Shown here piece after piece: positions 11,267-22,954 of a DNA stretch of 64,000 bases. The notes under the pieces were generated by a model. The model worked only from the letters and a program-made list of their open reading frames with translations. It was not told the origin of the DNA and did no database searches. Numbering within the stretch: position 1 is the stretch's first letter; every line of letters starts with the position of its first letter. The stretch comes from Sophora flavescens (lineage: Eukaryota; Streptophyta; Magnoliopsida; Fabales; Fabaceae), in contig CM061069.1 in the NCBI GenBank assembly GCA_030762895.1, forward strand, positions 20,537,630 to 20,601,629, written 5' to 3'. A program made the position numbers and the translations under genes.

Positions 11267-11271
11267 GGAAG
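11267..11271 (+). repeat. Target-site duplication of E3 (left)
   Basis: GGAAG immediately before the E3 5' LTR; the same GGAAG follows the 3' LTR at 18376-18380. Confidence 0.9.
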
Positions 11272-12624
11272 TGATGAGTGTGATTACACCTCATATTTCT
11301 TTATCATATTGCATGCATTTTCATGTAGTTTAGGCATATTTAATTTTATTTTTGTTAGTTTTTACTTTGGAACCGGTAAGGCAGTTTTGTGGTGTTTGTG
11401 TGTAGGAATTGAGGATTAAAATGTTCCATATCAACCATGATAGAGCTTGCACGAAGATGGAGCTTGAAAAGTAAGAAAAATAAGCCAAACAGAGCCCATC
11501 ACGGCCTAGCCATGACAGCCATCACGGCCATGATCGAGCAAGGCTAAAAAGAAAAGTACACAAAAGTCAGAACCTGTCATGGCCAGGCCATGATGGCCAT
11601 CACGGCCGTGACAGGTCATCAGTACCAAGGTTTCCAAGACAGAATCTGTCACGGCCTAGCCGTGACAGCCATCACGGCCGTGACGCGCAATATCTGGAAT
11701 TTTAAAAGCTAATTTGATCTAATTTTGTAATTGCTTGGGATGCAAGTTACCCTACCTTATAAATAGGACCTAGAGGCTCGAAAATAGGATCACTTTTTGG
11801 GCTGCTACCATAGGAAAAATTAGGATTTATCTTATTCTTCTTCTTCTTTTTCTCTTCTCTTAGATTTTCTTTTATTCTTTTGTTAATCAAGCTTGCTATG
11901 AACATGGCAATGCTTGAGTAGTAGTATTATTTCTAGGAATTAGGGCTATGACCAAGATTTGTTTATGGTGACGAATTGACGTTTGGTCTCTTGTTAATTT
12001 CAATTTTGCTTTCGATTTGATTCATATTGCTTTAATTACTCGTAAATTCGGTGGCCACTTATTTGCTTGTCGTAGATACTCTAAGAAGGAACCTAGCGGT
12101 GAACTTAGGTATCGGATCTATAGGGATCAAACTTAGGACTTAAATCACGAGAGTTAGAAGCGGTCCTTCGAGGGCTCACGAATTGTCACAGAACTTAAAG
12201 GGTTCAATTTAAATTCAATTACCACGAGAGTAGGGGTTGGTTCAATTGGGCACGGTTTTTGTAACCCGAGAGGGAGCATTAACTTATTAAGGATAAAGTC
12301 ACCTTCAAAGCAATTTTGATAATTAACAAGGGGTAGTCAATTTGGTAACATGAACAATCTTGTTGGTAACCCAATTCCTAGGAATCTCTTTTGATTTGAA
12401 AAACCCCTAATTGATTTACTTTCCTATTTTAATTGATTGCGTTCTTAAGTATCTGATTTTCTAGTTAATTCTTATTACAAAAATCAAATCTTTTCCAAAT
12501 CCTTTTTTATATAGTCCAGTTTAATTGATTTAATAATCAATTGTTATTTTAGATCACGGTCTTTGTGGGATCGATCTTTTTATTACTTGACGACGAATCC
12601 GGTACACTTGCCGTAGTCCCATCA
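11272..12624 (+). repeat. E3 5' LTR
   Basis: 1353 bases, TGATGAGTGTG...CCCATCA. The palindrome array lies at about 11497-11690 and the TATA box at 11758-11765. It matches the 3' LTR throughout, with scattered substitutions, whole palindrome-unit indels and a shorter TTC run. Confidence 0.92.
11758..11765 (+). promoter_or_regulatory. TATA box of E3 5' LTR
   Basis: TATAAATA, about 65 bases after the last palindrome unit. The same box is in the 3' LTR at 17485-17492. Confidence 0.7.
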
Positions 12625-12786
12625 AGTTTAGGGTTTAGGGTTTAGGGTTTCTGGAGACTGTGTTTTCTTGAATTTCAATTTAATTTTAAAATTCATTTTT
12701 CTGGATATTTTTTTATTATTTAATTCTTTCTTTTTTTGTTTTTCCTAGTGTATCTACCTCTCTCTTAGCAGGAATTTTTCTCTCTT
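12625..12786 (+). other. E3 leader with (TTTAGGG)3 in place of the primer-binding site
   Basis: After the LTR and AG, bases 12627-12650 are three perfect plant telomere-type units plus TTT. In E4 the same place has TGGCGCCGTTGCCGGGGA. Sequence on either side (catcaag before, gactgtg after) is shared with E4, so the swap is local. Confidence 0.85.
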
Positions 12787-15156
12787 ATGCGAAGATCCCA
12801 AAGTCTTGGAAATCTTGTTGAATTTGACCCCGAGATCGAAAGGACCTTTCGTAGACGTGGGAGACTACAAAGACAAGGAGAGAGAGAGAGGTTGATTCCC
12901 ATTCCACTCATGGCGAATCTACCGGATACCAAATTATTGAAGGACTACGCAACCCCAAATGCTAGGGGTTTGCGAACTGGGATTGCTACGCTAGAAATCA
13001 AGGCAGAGAACTACACTATACCTCCTATGATAATTGGCATGATTAGGCAACATCAATTTGGAGGATTACCCTCGGAGGACCCGACTGATCATGTGGAGAC
13101 ATTCTTGGAGTTCACCGATGCAAAAAGAATTCATGGTGCCCCGATTGATGCTATTCGCTTGAGGTTATTCCCCTCCTCTCTTACTGGAAAGGCAAAAGCT
13201 TGGTTGAAGAAAGTGCCCTCTAATACCTTGCCAACTTGGGACCAACTGGAGCAGGCAGTCTTGGAGAAATTCTTCCCTCCATCCAAGACAGCTTACCTAT
13301 GAACTCAGATCACCGGCTTCTTCCAAAACGACGGAGAATGCTTATCCGAAGCTTAGGATCGTTACAAAGGATTACTGGAGTCTTGCCCACATCATGGGCT
13401 CGAGAGGTGGTTGTTAGTGCATACCTTCTACGACGGATTGGATTACTCTTTGAAGGTGTCACTTGACTCCACAGCTGGAGGAGCCTTTATGAATAGACCT
13501 CTGACTGAAGCATTCAATATCATTGAAAACGTGGCCACCAACTATCACCAATGGGGTTCGGAAAGAGATAATAACCCGAAAAAGATTTCGGGGGGTAAGT
13601 TTGAAATGAATAGCACTGATCTAATTATGTCTAAAATTGACTCATTGAATAAACGCTTTGATAAGCTTGAAAAGGCTAATGTGAGTTCAATAGGTGCTAC
13701 TAATGTTGTTTGTGAGATTTGTGGAATGCAGGGACATGACATAATGGAGTGCCCACATGGTATTGCTCCTGGATCCGGTGCTTTAGGGGAACACGTGAAC
13801 TCTCGTCACAACTTCTATGACACGAACCCGAAGTTGCCAAACTATGTTCCCCTAAATTCTTACAATCAAGGAAGGAAGAATAGCCTTTATCTCTCCTATG
13901 GGAACTACAACACGTTGAACCACGAATTCCAGGAAGGCCAAGGTAATAGGAAACCCACATCGGGGTATCCTCAGGTACAAAAGTCTAAACTTGAGTCTCT
14001 TTTGGAAAAATTTGTGGAAACTCAAACAAAGCAAAATGAAGAGTTTAGGCAATAAGGTAGGGCAATCAATGAGGCAATAAAAGATTTAACATCTAAGGTA
14101 GATAACTTAGTCATCCATAATAAGATGTTAGAAACTCATATTGCCCAACAAGCTAGTACATATTCTAGAACTAAGGGTACGTTTCCAGGACAACCCGGAG
14201 TTAATCCCAATGAGCATTGTAATGCTATATACTTAAGGGATGATAAGCTTGGGGTAATTGAAAAGGATGTGGAATGTGAGGAGGACATGAGTGAACATGA
14301 AGAGATAGAGACAAAGTATGTCCTTCCACCACCTTACCAACCCCCAATACCTTTCCCACAAAGGTTGGTCAAGAAAACACAAGTAGAAAAAGAAACTAAG
14401 AGCTTAATTGAGGAGCGTGATGTCGTGATAGAAACTAATATGCCTCATAAACTAAAAGATCCAGGAAGTTTCACTATAGCTTGCTCAATTGGAGAATTAA
14501 AAATAGACCAAGCCTTATGTGACTTAGGGGCTAGTGCAAGTTTGATGCCGCTTTCTATCTTTGAGAGGTTAGGAACCAAGGAATTGAGTCCATCCAAGTC
14601 CTCTTTACAATTTGCGAATGGATCAACTAAAACTCATCTAGGCATACTAGAGAATATTCCCATAAAGGTAGGGAAATTTTTCATTCCTACCGATTTCATG
14701 GTGTTGGACATGAACGAGAATTCTAAATTCCCTATCATTCTTGGAAGGCCATTCTTGGCCACAGCTGGAGCGATAATAGATGTAAAAAATGGTAAGCTCT
14801 CCTTGAATGTAGAGGAAGGTAGGGTGGATTTTGATTTGACTAACTCATATAACAGCCCTCCTTTTGAGAGTCATGTGTGCAGGATTGAGATAATGCCCCC
14901 AAAGGTGAAGGAAGAGCTTAACATGGAAGCAACTCCCAAACTTTGCATGACAAATGATGTACCAAATAAAGATGAACCAGGAGTTGCTCAACATGTGGAG
15001 TTAAAACTTCCCTCGGAAGGAAGTAAGGCCATGAAACTCAGAGTGAAAAGAGCAAAGAGAAAGAGCAATTGGCCATACGAACAAAATAGGCTCTTTGAAG
15101 GACTTCCATGGAAGAGAGGTGTTCTTGCACATCCAAGCCCAGCTGATCCCGGTTGA
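12787..15156 (+). pseudogene. E3 gag-protease polyprotein
   Basis: A single frame of 790 codons from the ATG at 12787 to the TGA at 15154-15156, interrupted by stops at 13300-13302, about 13354 and 14053-14055. Gag core: QHQFGGLPSEDPTDHVETFLEF, then RLRLFPSSLTGKAKAWL and FLEKFFPPSK-type residues near 75-170. One CCHC knuckle (CEICGMQGHDIMEC) lies near residue 310. Protease: DQALCDLGASASLMPLSIFE near residues 575-595, with the catalytic Asp in DLGAS, and IILGRPFLATAGA further on. The C-terminus is basic (LRVKRAKRKSNW) and ends PADPG, the same end as in E4 and nearly that of E5. At two gag stops E4 has sense codons (Arg, Trp), which argues for point mutation after divergence. No RT follows. Confidence 0.88.
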
Positions 15157-16998
15157 TCCAAGGGAGTATGGTCAAGCTTAAGACTGTAAATAAGCGCTTC
15201 TTGGGAGGCAACCCAATTATTCTTTCCCATTTCAATTTATTTTTGAATTTTGTCTTTGAATTATTTGAGAAGATTAAGAGAAGAAATATCACTAATTGAT
15301 GGTTTTACCAAGTATTTGCAGGTTATGAAGGCGGGAAGAGCAAAAATGGCATGGAAAAATAAAGTCAGAATTGATCATGCCCAGGCCATGATGGGGGTCA
15401 CGGCTGTGATTAGCCAATAGCTGAAGATCAGTAAGGATCACGGCCCAGTCGTGACAGCCCTCATGGGCGTGATGAGGAGGACCCAGAAGATCAGAATGTA
15501 TCACAGCCTAGCCGTGGTAGAAGTCACGACCGTGAGAGGCCAGCTCCTATAGACTCGAATTTATCACGTCCTAGCCATGATGAACGTCACGGCCGTGACA
15601 CGTTTTCCAGCAGCTCTATGACTGGCATGCGAGCTAGCACCCTCTATCACCTCGGTGAGTTGTTCCATTTTTATCCTCTCTCCGACTTGATTATTTACAT
15701 TGGGGACAATGTAAGTTTTTAAGATTGGGGTAGGGGTATTTTTACATTTTTTTGAATTTTTGCATTTTGCATGTTGCATTCATATAGGCATAATTTTGCA
15801 TAATCACATGATTAGATTGCCCCTTGCTTAGAGTCTGCATCCAATTGTGAGAACCTTGCACCAAATGAATTGAGACAGTGATATTTTTAAACCCAATTTT
15901 TGTATTCTTGTGATAGGCTAAAAATAAAAATGTTTGAGATGATCTTCTGATAGTTGATAATTAGCATGTGGTTCCCTAGATTTATGTTTCTCATTGATTT
16001 TAACCTACTAAATGTGAGATTTTTTGAGCCAAAAAGGGGTACTCACGAAATCTACCCTATTCTTTGTGATTGAGTGTTTTATTCCTCTTGGATTGTATTC
16101 TCTAGAACTTGACTTGAAACCATTTTGAAACTTGAAATTTTTATAAAACATATTTGAAAATGATTGAGGAACTAGGTATTTTTCCGGCCTTCTGAGCTTT
16201 GACTGATTAAATGCTACCCCTTAGTTGCCCAGTTTTGAGCCTAAAAGAATAAAATAATTTTCTTGGTACCTTGATTTATTTTGATGAATGATGCTTGGTA
16301 TGACACCTTTTAAAGTATTGCAAAAAGGTTGTTTGAAAAATAAAATTGTGGGATGAAAAAAAAAGGTTAGAAAAATATTTCTCTTAAGTTGGAAATCTCC
16401 CCCTCTCCAAATAAAAAAAAATAAAAAAACAAAAAAATGGAGAAGGGGATGAGAAAAAGAAAGTGAAAAATAAAATTAAAAAAAATGGAAGAAAGAAAGA
16501 AAGGTGGAAGAGTGAACTAAAGCTCAAAAAGGTATTTTAGAAGGTTGTCATGCTTTGCATTGTTTGATATTTTGTTTAGCCTTCTTGAATTCTCCTTTTC
16601 TTGAATTCCCCACCTAACAATTAATCCCATGGCCCCATTACAACCAAAATAAAAGACCTCTTGATTCTTATGTGTTTTCATTAATAAAGTAGATATTTGG
16701 TTAATAGTCAAGCTTATGGTAGAATTCCTTCCTTGAGAAAATTGAGTGAATTGTCAAATGTCCCTAAACACTTGAGTGAGGTGAGAAGAGTGCCCAAATT
16801 AGTGAGAGGTATGAATTTAGGGAACCTAAGCTTCTAATTGGACTTGAAATTGATTGTCTCATGGGTACTTATTTGGATGTTCCTATTACTTGGATTTATT
16901 ACTCGGGTTCTTGGTTCACTGTCCACGCTCTGATTATTTATCTTGTCTGGCCTTGGTTATTGCTTGAGGACAAGCAAAATCTTAAGCTTGGGGTAGTT
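15157..16998 (+). other. E3 3' untranslated region
   Basis: Non-coding. Landmarks in order: the conserved phrase aagcgcttcttgggaggcaa (about 15192), a palindrome array (about 15370-15600), a 20-base hairpin (15695-15714), a purine/T-rich stretch (16330-16510) and, just before the LTR, aagcttggggtagtt, which acts as the polypurine-tract region. The same order is found in E2, E4 and E5. There is no env-like ORF. Confidence 0.75.
15695..15714 (+). promoter_or_regulatory. Conserved 20-base hairpin in E3 3' UTR
   Basis: TTACATTG, loop GGGA, CAATGTAA: eight perfect pairs. The reverse-complement form occurs at 22394-22413 (E2), 34943-34962 (E5) and 44894-44913 (E4). Its role is unknown. Confidence 0.7.
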
Positions 16999-18375
16999 TG
17001 ATGAGTGTGATTACACCTCATATTTCTTTATCATATTGCATGCATTTTCATGTAGTTTAGGCATATTTAATTTGATTTTTGTTAGTTTTTACTTTGGAAC
17101 AGGTAAGGCGGTTTTGTGGTGTTTGTGTGCAGGAATTGAGGATTAAAATGTTCAAGATCAACCATGATGGAGCTTGCATGAAGATGGAGCTTGAAAAGTA
17201 AGAAAAATGAGCCAAACAGATCCCATCACGGCCTACCCGTGACAACCATCATGGCCATGATCGAGCAAGGCTGAAAAGAAAAGTACACACAAGTCAGAAC
17301 CTGTCATGGCCAGGTCGTGATGGCCATCACGGCCAGGCCGTGATCTCCATCACGGTCGTGACAGGCCATCAGTACCAAGTTTTCCAAGACAGAATCTGTC
17401 ACGGCCGTGACGCGCAATATCTGGAATTTTAAAAGCTAATTTGATCTGATTTTGTAATTGCTTGGGATGCAAGTTACCCTACCTTATAAATAGGACCTAG
17501 AGGCTCGAAAATAGGATCACTTTTTGGGCTGTTACCTTAGGCAAAATTAGGATTTATCTTCTTCTTCTTCTTCTTCTTCTTCTTCTTCTTCTTCTTCTTC
17601 TTCTCTTCTCATAGGTTTTCTTTTATGCTTTTGTTAATTAAGCTTGCTATGAACATGGCACTGCTTAAGTAGTAGTCTTATTTCTAGGAATTGGGGCTAT
17701 GCCCAAGATTTGTTTATGGTGACGAATTGACGTTTGGTCTCTTGTTAATTTCAATTTTGCTTTCGATTTGATTCATATTGCTTTAATTACTCGTAAATTC
17801 GGTGGCCACTTATTTTCTTGTCGTGGATACTCTAAGGAGGAACCTAGCGATGAACTTAGGTATCGGATCTATAGGGATCAAACTTAGGACTTAAATCACG
17901 AGAGTTAGAAGCGGTCCTTCGAGGGCTCACGAATTGTCACAGAACTTAAAGGGTTCAATTTAAATTCAATTACCACGAGAGTAGGGGTTGACTTAATTGG
18001 GCACGGTTTTTGTAACCAGAGAGGGAGCATTAACTTATTAAGGATAAATTCGCCTTCAAAGCAATTTTGATAATTAACAAGGGGTAGTCAATTTGGTAAC
18101 ATGAACAATCTTGTTGGTAACCCAATTCCTAGGAATCTCTTTTGATTTGAAAAACCCCTAATTGATTTACTTTCCTATTTTAATTGATTGTGTTCTTAAA
18201 TATATGATTTTCTAGTTAATTCTTATTATAAAAATTAAATCTTTTCCAAATCCTTTTTTATCTAGTCCAGTTTAATTGATTTAATAATCAATTGTTATTT
18301 GAGATCACGGTCTCTGTGGGATCGATCTTTTTATTACTTGACGAAGAATCCGGTACACTTGCCGGAGTCCCATCA
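16999..18375 (+). repeat. E3 3' LTR
   Basis: 1377 bases, same termini as the 5' LTR. It contains a pure TTC run at about 17557-17605 that is much shorter in the 5' LTR. The palindrome array is at about 17223-17412 and the TATA box at 17485-17492. Confidence 0.92.
17557..17605 (+). repeat. TTC microsatellite
   Basis: About 15-16 TTC units downstream of the TATA box of the E3 3' LTR; the sister LTR (about 11830-11850) has only a few. Confidence 0.9.
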
Positions 18376-18380
18376 GGAAG
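18376..18380 (+). repeat. Target-site duplication of E3 (right)
   Basis: GGAAG, identical to 11267-11271. Confidence 0.9.
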
Positions 18381-19653
18381 TTACCCCTAAGAGCATTAAG
18401 CTTGGAACCTTGAAGGTTTCCAACAGTTTGATGGACCAGATTAGAGAGGGTCAAAAGATAGACCTGTTTCTCTTAGACCAGAGAGAGTTGCTTGCTCCGG
18501 ATAGAAACCTTAGTTTTAAGGAAGGAAGTGATGGAGTCTTGAGGTTCAAAGATAGAGTCTGTATACCAGACGTCCCGGAGCTTAGAAAGTTGATCCTTGA
18601 GGAAGGACATAGGAGTGGTTTGAGTGTGCACCCAGGTGCCACCAAGATGTATCAGGATCTTAAGCGCATGTTTTGGTGGCCTAGGATGAAAAAAGATGTG
18701 GCTGAGTTTGTGTACGCTTGTTTAGTTTCCCAAAAGGATAAGACAGAACACCAGAAGCCATCAGGAAAGTTGCAACCTTTGAGTGTCCCGGAATGGAAAT
18801 GGGACAATATCTCCCTGGATTTTGTTCCTGGACTCCCTTGGACTCCAGCTAGTTTTGAGGCGATATGGGTTGTGGTGGATAAATTGACTAAGTCTACCCA
18901 TTTCATCCCTATGAACATGGAGTATCCCTTAGAAAAATTGACCAGTTTGTACATCAAAGAGATAGTTAGGTTACATGGTGTACCCTCTAGCATAGTGTGA
19001 GATATAGACCCGATGTTTACTTCTAGGTTTTGGAATAGTTTGCATGAGGCGTTAGGTACCAAGCTTAGACTTAGTTCACGTATCACCCTCAGAATGATGG
19101 TCAATATGAGAGAACCATCCAGTCCTTAGAGGACTTGTTGAGTGCGTGTGTGCTAGAACAGTCTGGTAGTTGGGACTAGTTTTTTTCTCTGATAGAGTTC
19201 ACATACCACAATAGTTTCCATTCCAGTATTGGGATGGCACCCTATGAAGCTCTTTACGAGAGGAGATGTAGGACACCCTTCTGTTGGAATGAACCTAGTG
19301 ATAATGTAGTGTTAGGACCTGAGATAGTACAAGAAACCACAAAAAGTGAGGATGATTCAGGAAAAGATGAAAGTGGCACAGAGTAGGCAAAAGAGCTACC
19401 ATGATAAAAGGAGGAAGGTGACCATGTGTTCTTGAGAGTTACCCAGACAACTAGGGTTGGTAGAGTGATGAAAGCGATGAAGTTTACTCATAGATTCATT
19501 GGCCCTTACCAAATTCTAAAAAGGGTCGGCGAAGTCGCCTACCAAATAGCTTTACCACCATTCTTGTCCAACCATCATAGTGTCTTTCATGTGTCTCAAC
19601 TCAGAAAGTATATTCATGAACCTAGCCACGTGATAGTACCCGATACCATATAG
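18381..19653 (+). pseudogene. E1 integrase remnant
   Basis: Integrase inserts the cDNA into chromatin. Visible are the HHCC zinc region (HRSGLSVHPGATKMYQDLKR with both His; the second Cys of the C-x2-C pair is degenerate in CLVSQKD), the DDE core with the first Asp in WDNISLDFVPGLPW, the second in DIDPMFTSRF after a TGA at 18998-19000, and the Glu in a GQYERTIQSLEDLL block near 19105-19135 in another frame. The C-terminal GPY module (FIGPYQILKRVGEVAYQIALP, LSNHHSVFHVSQLRKY) is open from 19426 to 19653. At least three stops or frameshifts are present. Confidence 0.87.
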
Positions 19654-19735
19654 TCAAAAGATAACTTGACTTTTAAGGTATTACCCCTTCGAGTCGAGGA
19701 TAGGAGGGTGAAGCAGCTAAGAGTCAAGGAGATTC
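19654..19735 (+). pseudogene. E1 chromodomain, first half
   Basis: After a TAG at 19651-19653 the frame reads an LPLRVEDRRVKQLRVKEI-type segment, the first strand of the integrase-linked chromodomain, and stops at the E2 insertion. The second half lies at 28799-28906. Chromodomains of chromoviruses steer integration to marked chromatin. Confidence 0.7.
19731..19735 (+). repeat. Target-site duplication of E2 (left)
   Basis: GATTC before the LTR; AATTC follows the other LTR at 28799-28803, one transition away. Joining the flanks restores the chromodomain frame context, which supports the assignment. Confidence 0.75.
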
Positions 19736-21097
19736 TGGTACGATTTTAGCAACTATACCTAGTCGCAAACAAGTAATACGGTGGTGAGACCGGATATTGT
19801 TCTCAGGGATCGTGGACTAGTACCACTTCGCAAATTGGACTACTATATAGGCGATCGTGTTTGGATGGAAGGTAGCTCTAACATGTAACGAAACAAAAAA
19901 GAATAAAATGTTTTTGTTCTTTTGGGAATTTTAACAAACACTTAACAAGCAAACAGAGATGTGATAACAGATGGATGAAATTGCTAGGGTTAGACTATAC
20001 TAATCCTCCCTTGATTTCACTGAAATGGTAAATAACACAATTCCTAATTCAATTATGACAATCAAATCTTCTCAAATACTCAAACCCTAATATCTTAGGT
20101 GGAATGAACCTAAAATCCCAAATTAAACCCTAATGTCTTAGGTGGATTAACATGAGAATTTGCATTAAGAGTCAAGATTCATAAGATTGCAAGCACCCCA
20201 AGACCTATGTCTAGGTTCATGAACTACTTGGCATTTGATTCATGATCATGCCTTAACACCAATCTTTCAGTTGTCTATCAAAGCAACAATTCATTCCTAA
20301 GACGATCAGACCAAGGAAAGCATTAAGTACGGAATCAAATACTCATAAAGAAATAGGAATTTGTATTACAATCAAATCATGAGACAATCAAGTTCAGATA
20401 AGTCATCATCTAACCCCCAACAAAAGGGGTTTAGCTACACATAATCATATAACAAACCAAAAGAAAAGGAATAGAGATGAAGGAAGGAATGAACTCCAAG
20501 GGAGGATCCACAACAGGCACAGCAGCCAGAGAGTGTGTTGTAGGGTTCAGGATCCCTTTCTATTCTGCCCAGATTCGTATTTATAACTTAGGTGTGCGTC
20601 ACTGTCGTGACGTGTTCTGCCAAGGCGCTCTTTCAAATTCTGGAGCATCACGGCCGTGATGCTCATCACGGCTAGGCCGTGATCGCTTCTGGCTTCACCC
20701 ATTGGTCTGTCACGGCCGTGATAGCCATCACAGCTAGGCCGTGACCAATTCTGACTTTGGAGGTCTGGTACAGCTGGCAGGTCACGGCCGTGATAGCCAT
20801 CACGGCTAGGTCGTGACATCTTCTGACTTTTGGCTTCTTTCTCTTCAGTTATTGCTCCATCACGGCCGTGATGGGCTCTGCTTGGCTCATTTTCTTCTCT
20901 TTTCAAGCTCAATCTTCATCCAAGCTTCATCATGGATAAATCTTGGGCATTTAATCATAAATTCCTGCAAAACAACACACAAAACCACCTTATCTGTTCC
21001 AAAGGAAAAACTAACCAAAATCAAACTAAAATGGCCTAACTATATGAAAATGCATGTAGAAATGTACATGGAAAATGAGGTGAAATCACACTCGTCA
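19736..21097 (-). repeat. E2 3' LTR
   Basis: 1362 bases, plus-strand ends TGGTACGATTTT...CACTCGTCA. The TATA box (minus) is at 20585-20578 and the palindrome array at about 20590-20890. It differs from its sister by three whole palindrome-unit indels. The phrase aaaccctaatgtcttaggtg occurs twice in near-identical form (about 20092 and 20127). Confidence 0.9.
20578..20585 (-). promoter_or_regulatory. TATA box of E2 3' LTR
   Basis: Minus strand TATAAATA. In the 5' LTR (28257-28264) the same place reads CATAAATA, so the copy that would drive the element is mutated. Confidence 0.6.
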
Positions 21098-22954
21098 AAT
21101 CACCCCAAGCTTAAGACTTTGCTTGTCCTCAAGCAAAAACCAAGGCCAGAAGATAATCTAACAGAGCAGATATAGTGAACTAAGAACCCGAATAGTAACG
21201 AATCCAAGTTACAGGCATTTTCAAATAATTCACCAAGAGTCGATCAATTTCAAGTCCAATTAGACGCTTAGGTTCCTAGACTCATAGTCTCACTGATTCG
21301 GGCACTCCTTCTCACCTCACTCAAGTGATTAGGGATATATGATAATTCGCTCAATTTCCTCAAGGAATGAATTCTACCATAAGCTTGACTATCAACCAAA
21401 TCTCTACTTTATTAAAGAAAACATCTAAGAATCAAGAGGTCTTTTACTTTGGTTGTAACGGGGCCATGGGATTTATTGTTAGGTGGGGAAATCAAGAAAA
21501 TGAAATTTCAAAAGGCTAGCAAAATATCAAGTATTGCAAAGCACGACACCTTCTAAAATACCTTTTTGGGTTTTGACTCATTTTTCCACCTTTCTTTCTT
21601 TTTTTTCATTTTATTTCTCATTTCCTTTTGTCATCCCCTTCTCTATATTCTCTCTTTTATTTTATTTTCTTCTTTTCATTTTTCATTTTTTTTTTGATTT
21701 GGAGAAGGGGAGATTTTCAATTCAAGAGAAATATTTTTCTGATTTTCTCATCCCATACTTTTTCAACTACATTTCACCCTTTTTGTAATACTTTGCAAGG
21801 TGACATACCAATCATATTCATCAAAGTAATTTAAGGTACCAAGAAAATTATTTATTCTTTCAGGCTCAAAATTGGGCAACTAAGGGGTAGTATTTAGTAA
21901 ATCAAAGCTCAGAAGGCCGGAAAAATACCTAGTGCCTCAATCATTTTCAAAAATGTTTTCAAAAATTTTTTAAGCTTTAAAACGGTTTCAAGTCAAGTTC
22001 TAGAGAAATACAATCCAAGAGGAATAACACTCTAACACAAAGAATGGGGGAGATTTAGTGAGTACCCCTTAATGGCTCAAAAGCTCACATTTAGCAGTTC
22101 AAAAATCAATGAGAAACACAAATCTATGGAACCACATGCTAATTATCAACTATCAATGATCATCTCAAGCAATTGTTTATTTGAAGCCTTATCACAAGAA
22201 TAAAAAAAAATGGGTTCAAAAATTCACTATCTCAATTTAATTGGCACTAAGTTCTCACAATTGGATGCATAATCTAAGCATGGGGCAATCTAATCATGTG
22301 ATTATGTAAAACTATGCCTATATGAATGCAATATGAACAATGCAAAAATTCAGAAATTTACAAAGAACATACCCCTACCCCAAGCTTAAAAATTTACATT
22401 GTCCCCAATGTAAAAAAAAATCAAGTTGGAGAGAGGAGAAAAATTGGAACAACTCACCGGGGCGGTAGCGGGTGTTGGCTCACAGGGCTAGTCAAAGATA
22501 GGTTGCAAATTGTGTCACGGCCGTGACCACCATCACGGCTAGGCCGTGATCAATTCTGGTTCATAGGAGTGACCTGTCACGGTCGTGACCTTCATCACGG
22601 CTAGGCCGTGATGGCCTCTGATCTTCAGGGTCCTTCCATCACGCCCGTGATGGGTATCACGGCTGGGCCGTGATCCTTTCTGGTCTTCACATTAAGCTCC
22701 TCACGACCATGACCAGTGTCACGGCCTGGGCGTGATGGTTGCTGACTTTGTTTCTCCCTGCCCTTTATTGCTCTCCTTCCTTCAGAACCTGAAAATACTT
22801 AAGAAATCTATTAGTCTATGATTTTATTACTCTTGATCTTCTCAAATTATTCAAGAGTTGAAATAAAAAACAAATGGAAATGGGAAAGGAAAAGAAAACT
22901 TGGGTTGCCTCCCAATAAGCGCTTCTTTAATGTCACTAACTTGACGGGTGATTT
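21098..22954 (-). other. E2 3' untranslated region
   Basis: Non-coding. From the pol end towards the LTR: the gcgcttattgggaggcaacc phrase (about 22925-22900), a palindrome array (22740-22505), the 20-base hairpin (22413-22394), a pyrimidine-rich block on the plus strand (21590-21720) and the polypurine region next to the LTR. It is collinear with the 3' UTRs of E3, E4 and E5. Confidence 0.75.
22394..22413 (-). promoter_or_regulatory. Conserved 20-base hairpin in E2 3' UTR
   Basis: TTACATTGTCCCCAATGTAA, stem of eight pairs, loop TCCC on the plus strand. Confidence 0.7.

Larger units (their letters stand above)
11272..18375 (+). mobile_element. E3: gag-protease-only Athila-like retrotransposon
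   Basis: A complete LTR-flanked element of 7.1 kb with a perfect 5-base TSD (GGAAG), inserted between the RNase H and integrase of E1. Between the LTRs there is one gag-protease ORF (12787-15156) and about 1.8 kb of non-coding DNA, with no RT, RNase H or integrase. It could only have moved with enzymes supplied by another element. The PBS is replaced by telomere-like repeats. Confidence 0.9.

Noticed and set aside
12627..12650. Telomere or interstitial telomeric tract
   Set aside because: Only three units, placed exactly at the retrotransposon PBS; not a chromosome end.
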